Of a stretch of 64,000 bases of DNA, positions 53,438 to 61,896 are shown in pieces. The DNA is taken from positions 186,001 through 250,000 of the forward strand of contig NZ_JHYA01000001.1 of assembly GCF_000621545.1 (NCBI RefSeq), read 5' to 3'. Under the pieces are notes generated by a model that saw nothing but the letters and a program-made list of their open reading frames with translations, made no database searches and was not told the DNA's origin. The first letter of the stretch is position 1. Every line of letters starts with the position of its first letter. This DNA comes from Anaerovibrio lipolyticus LB2005. Lineage in GTDB: Bacteria > Bacillota > Negativicutes > Selenomonadales > Selenomonadaceae. The position numbers and the translations under genes are program-made.

Positions 53438-53479
53438 TATCCAGCATCCACACTGGACTTCTTAATCATAAATGTACTA

Positions 53480-53884
53480 TCAGCCGGCTTTGTTAGACCA
53501 ATGGGTATTGGTATGGGATTTCCAAGTGAACTTTTTATGATATTCTGGAATTCCCGCATTTTTTAAAATATAGTTATAGTGCACGATTCCATACGCTGGA
53601 ACCTTCTGCTCTACATAATGACGCATACCTACTCCCGCCCACATCTGTTGTTTATTGGTAGCTGTAAGGGTAAGGTCAAGATCTACCCACTTTACATAAC
53701 CAGTGGTATCACCATCATTAGTAAAATGTCCCTCAATGGTAGCCTGCCCAGGGGAATATAACCGTACGTGGTCCACATGGTAACGTATCTTTGCCTTGGC
53801 CTCAGCCGACGGAGAAAAGCTCATTACGCATAGTAATGATAGCGCAAAAAATGCCAACAATCCCACAAATAAATGCTTCTTCAT
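53480..53884 (-). CDS. Secreted protein of unknown function (134 residues)
   Basis: A clear signal peptide covers residues 1-30 (KKHLFVGLLAFFALSLLCVMSF, ending AEAKA). The mature part of about 105 residues has a beta-rich pattern (VRLYSPGQATIEGHFTNDGDTTGYVKWVDLDLTLTATN) like an immunoglobulin- or FxLYD-type sandwich. No family is recognised. It follows the 259-residue secreted protein gene by 28 bp and shares its promoter and terminator. Confidence 0.75.
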   Translation of the reverse strand: MKKHLFVGLLAFFALSLLCVMSFSPSAEAKAKIRYHVDHVRLYSPGQATIEGHFTNDGDTTGYVKWVDLDLTLTATNKQQMWAGVGMRHYVEQKVPAYGIVHYNYILKNAGIPEYHKKFTWKSHTNTHWSNKAG

Positions 53885-53912
53885 GGGTACCCTCCTTTTT
53901 AAAACTTAGTTA

Positions 53913-54692
53913 TTATTTCAAAAATTCCATGTCCTGACCGGCTTTGTCCTTGTTGTCATACCACTTCAGCACGCCATCACGAAGAACAAGCTCGCAGCTT
54001 CCGTCATCATATACATTAACATCTGTTTCTTTGCCGTTATCATATACGATAACATCGGTGCACAAGCCGTTGCCAGGACATACAAGAATAGCACTGTCCT
54101 TATCGTAGCGGCAAGAATAAGTCCATACCCTGTGCTCAGCTGCACTACTTGCCCAGCTGATGTCTGCAGTATATCTATTGTCTTCCTTGTTAATTACGAT
54201 GGTGCAACGGCCACAGCCCCAAACACCAAGATAACTCTCCGGGGTTATACCTTCGGTCTTGCCGGAATACTCGTAATTGTCAAAACGAATAAAATGCAGG
54301 GCACCATCCTGGCCGGACCAGAGATCCTTTTGAAGAGTACCATCCACATCATTCTTTGGGAACATGGCCCAGTTCTTCCCATCAACTTCATCAAAGGAGT
54401 ACCACGGGGAATATGTGCCATCTGGATGCTCTTCACCAATTACCCGTACTGTACCACAGGAAGTTCCTCCTCCCCTGTAGACCAGTTCATAGGTGTAATC
54501 TGGATTTACCCTCAAAACTCTTGCATCAAGGGCATCTCCCTCCCGCCATGTACCTATGATTGCCTGAATGCTGGTGTCAACCTTGCTCATATCCACCTCT
54601 GCTGAAGCCATTGGAGTTTTCCCGTATACCAATGCAACACAAAGGACCAGCATCAATACAACCATGTACCTAAGATATCCACTAACTTTCAC
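53913..54692 (-). CDS. Secreted protein of unknown function (259 residues)
   Basis: An N-terminal signal (hydrophobic about residues 8-24, with processing near MASAEV) is followed by a beta-rich domain containing IIGTWREGDALDARVLRV at about residue 45 and a second similar block, ESYLGVWGCGRCTIVINKED, at about residue 155. The two GTW/GVW segments suggest an internal duplication of a lipocalin- or beta-barrel-like unit. A CGRC pair and further cysteines could form disulfides. The function is unknown. It is the first gene of a two-gene unit. Confidence 0.75.
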   Translation of the reverse strand: MKVSGYLRYMVVLMLVLCVALVYGKTPMASAEVDMSKVDTSIQAIIGTWREGDALDARVLRVNPDYTYELVYRGGGTSCGTVRVIGEEHPDGTYSPWYSFDEVDGKNWAMFPKNDVDGTLQKDLWSGQDGALHFIRFDNYEYSGKTEGITPESYLGVWGCGRCTIVINKEDNRYTADISWASSAAEHRVWTYSCRYDKDSAILVCPGNGLCTDVIVYDNGKETDVNVYDDGSCELVLRDGVLKWYDNKDKAGQDMEFLK

Positions 54693-54726
54693 GCAAATCC
54701 CTCCTATTCTTTTTTAACTTCAACAT

Positions 54727-54753
54727 GGCAGAGACGCCATTTGCTCCTCTGCC
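54727..54753 (-). other. Stem-loop in the 5' leader of the secreted-protein unit
   Basis: GGCAGAG and CTCTGCC form a 7-bp stem around 13 bases in the leader between promoter and start codon. There is no T run, so it may stabilise the mRNA rather than terminate it. Confidence 0.45.
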
Positions 54754-54773
54754 CCCGAATTCTAGGTACACAC

Positions 54774-54802
54774 ATTATATACAATTGTTCATGTTCCCAC
54801 AA
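54774..54802 (-). promoter_or_regulatory. Promoter of the secreted-protein unit
   Basis: TTGTGG (54797-54802) and TATAAT (54774-54779) are 17 bases apart on the minus strand, about 75 bases before the start codon. Confidence 0.7.
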
Positions 54803-54888
54803 TAGAACTATGAAACTATTTTGAATTTTCACCCAATTTTAATGTAGAAAGAATAATGCCAATGCAAACCTTAATGATATGTGGTACC

Positions 54889-55197
54889 TCATTCTTCTTC
54901 TATGGTTTCAATGAAAAAGCTGACAGGGCGAAAGCCATCATTGCAGGATATCATGGCAGAGCGAGGATTTTTCATCCAGCCGTCATAGATATTCTCTCCC
55001 CCGTGGGCCAGTGTCATAACGAAGGGGGACATGCTTTCCCAGGCACTTTCGCAAAGTCCTTTTGGCCGCTGCCACCCATCGGCAATAAATACCTGTCCCT
55101 CCTCCATATCACAAGCATGCTCTATAGGATTTTCATATTTTTCCATAAGATCCTGATAACAGGCCTTCCTCATAACCGTAATACGAATCTTTTTCAT
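54889..55197 (-). CDS. TIGR04076 family protein
   Basis: This 102-residue soluble protein matches the pattern of the TIGR04076 family: a basic first strand (KKIRITVMRKACYQDLMEKY), a middle GQVFIADGWQRPKGLCESAW, then a glycine pair (AHGGENIYDGW) and the end segment SCNDGFRPVSFFIE. The family is found in anaerobes, often beside redox enzymes; its role is unknown. Cys14, Cys29, Cys49 and Cys85 could bind a metal. It has GGAG upstream and appears monocistronic. Confidence 0.75.
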   Translation of the reverse strand: MKKIRITVMRKACYQDLMEKYENPIEHACDMEEGQVFIADGWQRPKGLCESAWESMSPFVMTLAHGGENIYDGWMKNPRSAMISCNDGFRPVSFFIETIEEE

Positions 55198-55219
55198 TTC
55201 AAACTACTCCATTTTACAT

Positions 55220-55248
55220 TAGACAACAACATACCCCTATGATATACT
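55220..55248 (+). promoter_or_regulatory. Promoter of the TauE/SafE gene
   Basis: TAGACA (55220-55225) and TATACT (55243-55248) are 17 bases apart on the plus strand, about 40 bases before the start codon. Confidence 0.6.
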
Positions 55249-55286
55249 TTCATATACTGTAAAAAATCAGATAGAAGGTAATAATT

Positions 55287-56045
55287 ATGTTATTTGTTTC
55301 CATGCTAATAATGGGTATGATAATTGGCTTTATTGGAATTGGCGGGGCTGGTATTACCATTGCCCTTTTGACTGTGGGCTTTGGGGTGCCTATACACACT
55401 GCCCTGGCGGTGGCCCTTTCCGCCATGGTATTTACCACCATGTCAGGGGCGCTCAGCCACTTCAAGGAGGGTAATGTTATTCCCAAAACAGGTGCTGTGC
55501 TGGGTATCAGCGGTATGTTAGGTGCCTTTATGGGAGCCAATATATCTAATATTATTCCTTCTGATATATTGGGAAAAATGTCCGGCTCCATCATGGTACT
55601 GTCCGCCGTTCTTCTTTACACAAAGGTTTATCAGCCACAGTGGCTTAATAAGCACTTTCCTCCCAGGGCAGGACTTCTCGACGGTCATAAGCTCTACATC
55701 TACGGAAGTATAGCCGGCTGTGTGAACGGCCTTATATCTGGTGCCTTTGGTATCGGTGCAGCTGCTTTTATACAGCTGACTCTTATGATAATATTTGGCG
55801 TTCCCGTTCTTTACGCCATTGGAACCTGCATGATGGTAATTCTCCCCATATCCATTGCAGGAGGCTTGGGCTACTTCTTAAATGGCCAGCTGGATTTGTG
55901 GATATTCATCCAGACCCTTGTAGGACAGGCAGTAGGTGCCTATCTAGGTGCAAAGCTCACCCGTCTGGCACCCCGCCCAATATTAAAATTCTTTATGGTG
56001 GCCATGTCAGCCTCCGGTGGGCTGGTAATGCTGCTGCTATACTAA
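55287..56045 (+). CDS. TauE/SafE family anion exporter
   Basis: This 252-residue membrane protein has about eight helices in the two-repeat TauE/SafE layout (GFIGIGGAGITIALLTVGFGVPIHTALAVA and, in the second half, GLISGAFGIGAAAFIQLTLMIIFGVPVLYAIGT). The paired GxGGG-like and GAFGIGAA segments are the family hallmark. Members export sulfite, sulfoacetate or other organic sulfur anions. No sulfur genes lie nearby, so the substrate is open. Confidence 0.88.
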   Translation: MLFVSMLIMGMIIGFIGIGGAGITIALLTVGFGVPIHTALAVALSAMVFTTMSGALSHFKEGNVIPKTGAVLGISGMLGAFMGANISNIIPSDILGKMSGSIMVLSAVLLYTKVYQPQWLNKHFPPRAGLLDGHKLYIYGSIAGCVNGLISGAFGIGAAAFIQLTLMIIFGVPVLYAIGTCMMVILPISIAGGLGYFLNGQLDLWIFIQTLVGQAVGAYLGAKLTRLAPRPILKFFMVAMSASGGLVMLLLY

Positions 56046-56167
56046 ATCAAGTTATTATCATCATAATTTGCTGAACACACATTCACATACTTTTAGTGTT
56101 CGCCAAAGCATAACTATTATCCTGCTAAAACATAGAATACTCTATGTATGATAAGTCCCAAAACAAT

Positions 56168-56196
56168 TCGACATAGATAAGCTCCTATGCTATACT
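56168..56196 (+). promoter_or_regulatory. Promoter of the H/G/Y-rich membrane protein gene
   Basis: TCGACA (56168-56173) and TATACT (56191-56196) are 17 bases apart on the plus strand, about 35 bases before the ATG. Confidence 0.65.
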
Positions 56197-56235
56197 TTCC
56201 CTTGTGCAATTAAGTATAGTTAGGAGTTTTTTCTT

Positions 56236-57423
56236 ATGACACGATCTGAATGGGTAATAAAGCAACTTACGTCATGGCAAAACATTTCCAGTGTTTTGTC
56301 CCTTTTGGTCTTTCTGACATATCTGTTCGTCTTTAATTACCATCCAACCACTGTAGTTATTTTCTTTGCCCTTTTCTTTTTGGCCACTGCCTGGCGCATG
56401 TTGGCAATGATGCTGGTCTTTTCCCTTATAGCCTTTGGTATTGTTTCACTGTTGCCCTTTTTGGCACCAGTGGCATTTATTATTATGCTTGGATTATTTT
56501 TGGCAAGAATTGGCTTTGTGCTGAAAAACTGGCGGGCTGTTATTTCCGGTCTTTTGGTCTATGGCCTTGCCTATATCCTATATGATGAGGATGGTATAGA
56601 TCTACTTGACCCTATATATAAGGCTGGTGCATACCTTATAACCTCTGTCCCTACCACATGGCTTGGAGGTCTTCAGCTGGGATTGTTTTACGAATGCTTT
56701 CAGCTGACCTTCACTGCCTGCGCAATTGCTTTCTTTTTCCAGTCTCTGCTCTATTGGCAGTACCGAAATGGATATACTGCCACCGGAGCTTTAAACATTA
56801 TGGGCAGTATTCCTCTGGTTATTATCGCTCTCATTTTGCCTTTTCTGAAGCTGGTATCAGCTGATGGTATGGTTGCTGATGGTGCTGGTGGAGATTACAT
56901 GCATCAGGGAGATTTTGCACCAGAGGGCGATGTTGTTCATGATACAGCCATTGCCCATGATAGTTATATGAGCCATGATGGATATATAAGCAATGAAGGA
57001 TATGCCGGACACGACGGCTATGTCAAGGCACCTAGTGGCTATCACCATGTAAATGCCTATGAACGTATCTCCCCTACAGGCGAGATTGAACACGTAAACG
57101 GATATATCCGCTCCAATCCTGATGGCATTGTGGAAAATAACCTTTCTTACCACGGGGAGCATGGTTACAACGGGGAATCCAATGTGCCTGGTTATCGTGG
57201 TGAAGGCAGCTACGGTGATGGTCAGACAATAGATGCTGAACCGGTTTTTGAGGATGTACCTTATGTGATGGTTAATAACACCTACAGCTCCAAACTGGAA
57301 AGCTTCCTTGGATTTTTTAGTCCTAAGAAACATATTTTCCTCACCCTTATTACAGGCTTCCTCTCCATGAGTATTCTGCTGACAGGTGTACTCTACTCAT
57401 ACTTTGCTTATACTTCTATTTAA
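56236..57423 (+). CDS. Membrane protein with a His/Gly/Tyr-rich loop, function unknown
   Basis: This 395-residue protein has about six or seven hydrophobic segments in residues 15-205, a hydrophilic section of about 155 residues (207-362) and one last helix (about 366-392). The hydrophilic part is rich in His, Gly, Tyr and Asp (HDSYMSHDGYISNEGYAGHDGY) and then holds HVNGYIRSNPDGIVENN, a short motif that recurs in secreted proteins of other bacteria (VxGYxRSNPDGxxxNN). AGGAG lies nine bases before the ATG. No enzyme motif is recognised; metal binding by the histidines or a surface role are guesses. Confidence 0.75.
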   Translation: MTRSEWVIKQLTSWQNISSVLSLLVFLTYLFVFNYHPTTVVIFFALFFLATAWRMLAMMLVFSLIAFGIVSLLPFLAPVAFIIMLGLFLARIGFVLKNWRAVISGLLVYGLAYILYDEDGIDLLDPIYKAGAYLITSVPTTWLGGLQLGLFYECFQLTFTACAIAFFFQSLLYWQYRNGYTATGALNIMGSIPLVIIALILPFLKLVSADGMVADGAGGDYMHQGDFAPEGDVVHDTAIAHDSYMSHDGYISNEGYAGHDGYVKAPSGYHHVNAYERISPTGEIEHVNGYIRSNPDGIVENNLSYHGEHGYNGESNVPGYRGEGSYGDGQTIDAEPVFEDVPYVMVNNTYSSKLESFLGFFSPKKHIFLTLITGFLSMSILLTGVLYSYFAYTSI

Positions 57424-57444
57424 AAGACAATAATACAGTATTCA

Positions 57445-57484
57445 AAAAAAGACCTCCATTACAACAAGATGGAGGTCTTTTTAT
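57445..57484. terminator. Bidirectional terminator between converging genes
   Basis: AAAGACCTCCAT and ATGGAGGTCTTT pair perfectly around TACAACAAG, with A and T runs on both sides. Confidence 0.9.
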
Positions 57485-57508
57485 ATTAGAAAAGCATATT
57501 TCTATATA

Positions 57509-58330
57509 TCATGCGATATTTTTTACAATCCAGGCCAGTAAATGATCTTCCACCCCGCAGCCGATATGCTGTGCAATTTTTTTTGTATCCTCATGGGCGT
57601 TGGCTGGGGCCACACCGATATCAGCGGCGGCCAGCATTTCATTATCGTTGAGATAATCACCACAAGCAATAATTTCAACCCCCGGCAGCTCTTCTCTGAT
57701 AAAGGATAGCATAGAGCCTTTGGAGACATCCTTGGCTACAAACTCATAGTAATTATCCTCAGAGTAAAAGCCGTTGGCCAGTTCTGCCACTCCCATTTTT
57801 TCCGCCAAAGCCACATATTTTTCCAAATGCTCATGCTTGTCACAAGCAAAAAATTTCAGCCATGGTGTCTTCACCGTATCTGTAAGCTGTGACAAATCCG
57901 TATGGCCATAGCTATAAAACTCATTAGGCAAGCGTGGATCATCATTGGCCTCTGGTGTAATAATATGACAGTTTTCAGCAGTATAAACCTCCAAGCAGGC
58001 TTCAGGAAATTCTATCAAGGCCTGCTGGGCAAACTGTGGCCACAGCTTTTTGCTGTCAACATCAGTCAATGGCAAGGTTTTAATGACTTTTTTCTGCTCC
58101 CAATCATAAAGCATTGCACCATTAAAGAACACCGAAGGAGCATTAATTGGCAAACCCTTGACATAACCTGCCGCCGCTTCCGGTGTGCGGCCGGTGGCGA
58201 TGGCAAAGTGGCCACCACCTTTAACAAATTCTTCAATGGCAGCCTTATTTTCTGGTGAAATCACGCCACCACGGGGAATTAGGGTACCATCCAAATCAGA
58301 AATAATCATTTTTCCTGTATATTTTCCCAT
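57509..58330 (-). CDS. HAD superfamily hydrolase, Cof/YidA type (sugar-phosphate phosphatase-like)
   Basis: This protein of 273 residues has HAD motif I MIISDLDGTLIPRGG, motif II IATGRTPEAA and motif IV ACGDYLNDNEMLAAADIGVAPANAH with a C2-type cap (about residues 85-190). Such enzymes dephosphorylate sugar phosphates, FMN or other small phosphate esters. The ATG at 58330 has GAGGAG eight bases upstream. It follows the response regulator by 12 bp and so is probably co-transcribed with the two-component system and importer, which hints at a sugar phosphate as substrate. Confidence 0.9.
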   Translation of the reverse strand: MGKYTGKMIISDLDGTLIPRGGVISPENKAAIEEFVKGGGHFAIATGRTPEAAAGYVKGLPINAPSVFFNGAMLYDWEQKKVIKTLPLTDVDSKKLWPQFAQQALIEFPEACLEVYTAENCHIITPEANDDPRLPNEFYSYGHTDLSQLTDTVKTPWLKFFACDKHEHLEKYVALAEKMGVAELANGFYSEDNYYEFVAKDVSKGSMLSFIREELPGVEIIACGDYLNDNEMLAAADIGVAPANAHEDTKKIAQHIGCGVEDHLLAWIVKNIA

Positions 58331-58342
58331 AATCACAACTCC

Positions 58343-59107
58343 TCACAGCTTAATACCCACAGTTATTTCCTGCATAAACGCCTTAGGTGTAGTATGAAGG
58401 TACTTCTTAAATGCCTGGGTGAAATTTTTATAGTCGCCAAAGCCCGTCTGCTCTGCCACCTCATAGACCCTCCATGTACCCGCCTGGAGCATTTCTATGG
58501 CCTGCTGTAACCTATACTGGGTTAAAAGGCCACCAAAGGTCAGCCCCGTTTCCTCCTTTAGCTTCCTCGAAAGATAACTAAAAGAAACTCCCAGCTCTTC
58601 AGCTATAGCCTCACCGCTCAGGCGTCCCTGAAAGCCCTCTTCTATCCGTTTCAGAGCCTTTTGAACATAAGGATTCCCTGTATGATATGCCGCCCGCAGG
58701 CCCTCATCCCAAGATAATTCCTCACTTTTCTGAACTTCCCTGTGTCCGTCAATTTTCGCCAAAGCATTTGCTAAGTCCGCCTCATTAACGGGTTTAAGCA
58801 GGTAATCAGTAACGTCCAGCTGTAATGCCCGCTGGGCGTAGGAAAAATCAGCATAACTGGTGAGATAAATTATTTTTGCAGGATTGGCCGCAGCCTTTAA
58901 CGCCTCTGTCATGGCAATACCATCCATCACCGGCATTTTTATATCAGTCAGTATTACATCTGGCTTAGTAGCCTTTATGACCTCCAGGGCCTCCTTGCCG
59001 TTAGCAGCTTCTCCCACCACCTTGGCCCCCATTTTCAGCCAGTCGATGGTACATACCAGCCCACGACGTATTATTTCTTCATCTTCCACAATAACCAAAT
59101 TAAGCAT
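58343..59107 (-). CDS. Two-component response regulator, AraC type (YesN-like)
   Basis: This 254-residue regulator has an N-terminal receiver (LNLVIVEDEEIIRRGLV; phosphoacceptor Asp in DVILTDIKMPVMDG, about residue 55; LTSYADFSYAQRAL; Lys in DYLLKPV) and a C-terminal AraC DNA-binding domain (SGEAIAEELGVSFSYLSRKLKEETG; YEVAEQTGFGDYKNFTQAFKKY). It overlaps its kinase gene by 8 bp. YesN-type regulators usually control nearby sugar uptake genes, so the adjacent ABC importer is the expected target. Confidence 0.93.
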   Translation of the reverse strand: MLNLVIVEDEEIIRRGLVCTIDWLKMGAKVVGEAANGKEALEVIKATKPDVILTDIKMPVMDGIAMTEALKAAANPAKIIYLTSYADFSYAQRALQLDVTDYLLKPVNEADLANALAKIDGHREVQKSEELSWDEGLRAAYHTGNPYVQKALKRIEEGFQGRLSGEAIAEELGVSFSYLSRKLKEETGLTFGGLLTQYRLQQAIEMLQAGTWRVYEVAEQTGFGDYKNFTQAFKKYLHTTPKAFMQEITVGIKL

Positions 59108-60650
59108 CTTTCCGCTCCTTCTTCGCCAGAGGCAAACTCAGACGAATTTCCGTGCCGCCATCATGGGGACAGCTAATTGTTAAACCATAATCCGTGCCAT
59201 AAATCAGCTGCAAACGCCGCTGCACATTGAATAGTCCCCAATGTCCCGTATCATTTTCACTGCTTTCCAAAAGTTTTCGCAGCTGGGCCAATTTCTCATC
59301 TTCTATACCACGACCAGCATCCTTTACCAATACATGTAGCTGCCCGTCTGAAATCCCCACCTGAAAACTAATCTTCAGCTTGCCACATTCATCCTCACCA
59401 TATTTGATGGCATTTTCCAATAGCGGCTGAAAGAGCAGCTTTGGAATAGCGGCTGAACGGGCTGCCTGTTCAATATTGGCATTAAACTCCAACCGACTGC
59501 CAAAGCGATATTGTTGGATTTTTATATAGCTTTCCAGATACTTTATATCCTCCTGAAGCTCCACCTGCTGCCCGCTACTGGTAATACTATATCGCAATAA
59601 GGTCGACAGAGCCATAATCATCTCGGTAGCCGCCCCAGGATCCAAGCGCACCATGAATTTAATATTTTCAAGGGTATTAAAAAGAAAATGAGGGTTGAAC
59701 TGTGATTCCAATTCACGCAGTTCTGCAATAACAGTAAGATCATCTATGGCCTGACTGGCCATCTTTGTTTCCTGGGCAATGCTGCGCAAAATCAAAGGCA
59801 CCATTAACAATACAGCCAACAAAATTGCCCCAGCTCCTATAGCATAGCGCATTAGCAGATCTGAAACCTTTGATACAGACTGGAGCCGATAGCTTTCACC
59901 GCCAAAATCTATACCCTGCTGGGAAACATAGTAAATGCCTCTATTGGTAGACACCAGACCATTTCTCTTTTTGGCAAAATCTCCTGGAATCTTACGATGT
60001 TCTACCACCTCATCGGCCGCTTTTACCAGACGGGCATTATCCAGCTTATCTGACAAAATAATGCCTGACCGTCCATCCCCCACCAGCTGCTGTAAATAAT
60101 CAGCCGACAAAATATAAATTAAATATCCTGCCACCTGCCCCTTGATACAAACTGCCTGACCACAGACTAAATCCTGTCCATCTGGCTGCAGCAAAAATTC
60201 ATGCTTTGGAATCCCAGGCTGATCAGCCAACCGCGACCATATACCCCAATCACGTTCTACTGGGAATAAATTAGTCGGCAATTCATCCTTGCTCCCCAGA
60301 ATAATCCTTCCCTTGGTATCCAACAAGTAAAACTCCACACCACGATAACTGGTATCTGAATACAGTCTAGCAAAAGCCTCCGAACGTAGAGCCTTATCGC
60401 TCTCCCAAAGAGAAAGATCCGGCACAGTCCCCAGAAATTCTGCTTCCACCTCAGAACGGTGCAAAAATTCCTGGCCAATATTGGACAGAACATCTGCCGC
60501 CAGCTCCCGTGCTTCGTGGTTAACCTGTATAACTGCATACCGCCAGCTATCCAGCATTAACAGCGACCCCAGAAATACCATTATCAACACTGGTACTAAA
60601 GCATACCAGGCCAAAGTCCGCTGCAGACGGGATTCAAAATAACGGTGCAT
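59100..60650 (-). CDS. Sensor histidine kinase, YesM/LytS-type (His_kinase family)
   Basis: This 516-residue membrane kinase has a helix at about residues 12-32, an extracytoplasmic sensor of about 240 residues (Cache-like; GVEFYLLDTKGRIILGSKDE), a second helix at about 278-300 and a cytoplasmic His_kinase domain with ESQFNPHFLFNTLENIKFMV (phospho-His) and HATPase motifs LLFQPLLENAIKYGED and VKDAGRGIEDE. The HAMP segment usual in YesM is short or missing. It senses an external signal, likely bound sugar or the binding protein next door, and phosphorylates the AraC-type regulator. Confidence 0.92.
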   Translation of the reverse strand: MHRYFESRLQRTLAWYALVPVLIMVFLGSLLMLDSWRYAVIQVNHEARELAADVLSNIGQEFLHRSEVEAEFLGTVPDLSLWESDKALRSEAFARLYSDTSYRGVEFYLLDTKGRIILGSKDELPTNLFPVERDWGIWSRLADQPGIPKHEFLLQPDGQDLVCGQAVCIKGQVAGYLIYILSADYLQQLVGDGRSGIILSDKLDNARLVKAADEVVEHRKIPGDFAKKRNGLVSTNRGIYYVSQQGIDFGGESYRLQSVSKVSDLLMRYAIGAGAILLAVLLMVPLILRSIAQETKMASQAIDDLTVIAELRELESQFNPHFLFNTLENIKFMVRLDPGAATEMIMALSTLLRYSITSSGQQVELQEDIKYLESYIKIQQYRFGSRLEFNANIEQAARSAAIPKLLFQPLLENAIKYGEDECGKLKISFQVGISDGQLHVLVKDAGRGIEDEKLAQLRKLLESSENDTGHWGLFNVQRRLQLIYGTDYGLTISCPHDGGTEIRLSLPLAKKERKDA

Positions 60651-60720
60651 GACGGGCCGCTCCTTTCGTTTAATGATATTACTATTATAACGGAAAGATA
60701 TCTATTTATAAAGACAAGAC

Positions 60721-60775
60721 AATAGCGTGAAAAACCAATTTTATGATTAAAAATCCCTTGGTTTTCCACGCTATT
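60721..60775. terminator. Long stem-loop between the binding-protein gene and the kinase gene
   Basis: AATAGCGTG-AAAAACCAA pairs with TTGGTTTTCCACGCTATT, about 17 bp with one mismatch. The minus-strand flank lacks a strong T run (GTCTTGTCTTT), so it may be a partial terminator or an mRNA stabiliser that keeps binding-protein mRNA above kinase mRNA. Confidence 0.6.
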
Positions 60776-60803
60776 TAAAGGATCTAATTACTACACGTTC
60801 AAA

Positions 60804-61847
60804 TTACTGCACGCTGGTGAAGATATCTCTGAACTTATCCAGCCATGCCTTCTTGTTCTTGTTTACTACTTCCTCATCATCAGTAATGGACTTAATCTCA
60901 GCCTTTGGCAGGAGACCTACAGGTGCATCTACGTCATCGCGAACACTACGACGATGCAGCTTCTGAGTAATCAGAGTCTGAGCCTTCTTGCTGGTAATGA
61001 AATCGATGAACTTCTTAGCGTTTTCCATGTGCTTAGCATTCTTGATGATATAGATACCATCTGGCTTGGAAATAACGCCTTCCTTCATGTATACCAGCTT
61101 AACAGGTGCACCGTCAGCAACATATTTTGCGCCACCTTCTTCGAAGGTAAGACCTACAGCATATTCACCGTCAGCAACGCCTTTGTATACAGCAGAAGAA
61201 CCGGACAGCAGCTTGCCATCGAGATTCTTGGACAGCTTAGTTACATAATCCCAACCATTGTCAGGGTTACCATTGCCCATAGCATAGAGCATGTTAATCA
61301 GATGCTCATAGGAAGAAGAAGATTTAGATGGATCAGCAAAAGCGATTCTACCCTTGAGAGCAGGATTCAACAAATCCTCATAACCTTCTACCTTAACATC
61401 ACCAATCAGGTTAGTGTTAATCATGATAACACTTGGAATATCGGTGAAGCGGGTAATGGAGCCTTCCACATTCTTGAAATCCTTCTGAATATGGTCTTCA
61501 TTAATGGAACGATATTCCTCAAAGAGTGCAGCCTTAGGCTTTACAGTGGAAAGGGAACCACCCCAGAAGATATCGGCCAATGGGTTTGCTTTTTCCGATT
61601 CCACACGTTTCAAAAGCTCACCAGTACCAGCGGCTACTACCTCAACCTTTACGCCGCTTTCCTTCTCAAACTCCTCTACCAATGGATTGATAAAGGCCAG
61701 TGGATGCGGACAATAAATTACGACTTTGTTCTCGTCGTTACCTGCAGGCTTAGCCGCATCCTTGTCACCGCCACCGCCGCAACCAGCGAGACCGACGGTG
61801 AGCATTGCCGCACCTAAAAGTCCGGCAATAAGTTTTTTCAGCTTCAT
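60804..61847 (-). CDS. ABC transporter substrate-binding lipoprotein (AfuA/FbpA-like)
   Basis: This 347-residue protein has a lipoprotein signal (LTVGLAGCGGGG, Cys at about residue 23) and a type-2 periplasmic binding fold (VVIYCPHPLAFINPLVEEFEKESGVKVEVV; AAGTGELLKRVESEKANPLADIFWGG; FADPSKSSSSYEHLINMLYAMG; LLSGSSAVYKGVADGEYAVGLTFEEGG). The family includes ferric-iron binders (FbpA) and AfuA, which binds hexose phosphates. Strong resemblance of several segments to AfuA as I recall it, and the two-component/HAD neighbours, favour a phosphorylated sugar, but this is not proven. A 48-bp gap with palindromes precedes it. Confidence 0.88.
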   Translation of the reverse strand: MKLKKLIAGLLGAAMLTVGLAGCGGGGDKDAAKPAGNDENKVVIYCPHPLAFINPLVEEFEKESGVKVEVVAAGTGELLKRVESEKANPLADIFWGGSLSTVKPKAALFEEYRSINEDHIQKDFKNVEGSITRFTDIPSVIMINTNLIGDVKVEGYEDLLNPALKGRIAFADPSKSSSSYEHLINMLYAMGNGNPDNGWDYVTKLSKNLDGKLLSGSSAVYKGVADGEYAVGLTFEEGGAKYVADGAPVKLVYMKEGVISKPDGIYIIKNAKHMENAKKFIDFITSKKAQTLITQKLHRRSVRDDVDAPVGLLPKAEIKSITDDEEVVNKNKKAWLDKFRDIFTSVQ

Positions 61848-61870
61848 AACGAAACCTCCTTAAAAAAAGT

Positions 61871-61896
61871 TATAGTACTATAACGCCTAAGGCGTT
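61871..61896. repeat. Two adjacent palindromes between permease and binding-protein genes
   Basis: TATAGTACTATA (61871-61882) is a perfect 12-bp palindrome and AACGCC-TAA-GGCGTT (61882-61896) a 6-bp stem that overlaps the permease stop codon. Such intercistronic stems often protect the downstream or upstream mRNA or mark a regulator site. Confidence 0.5.
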
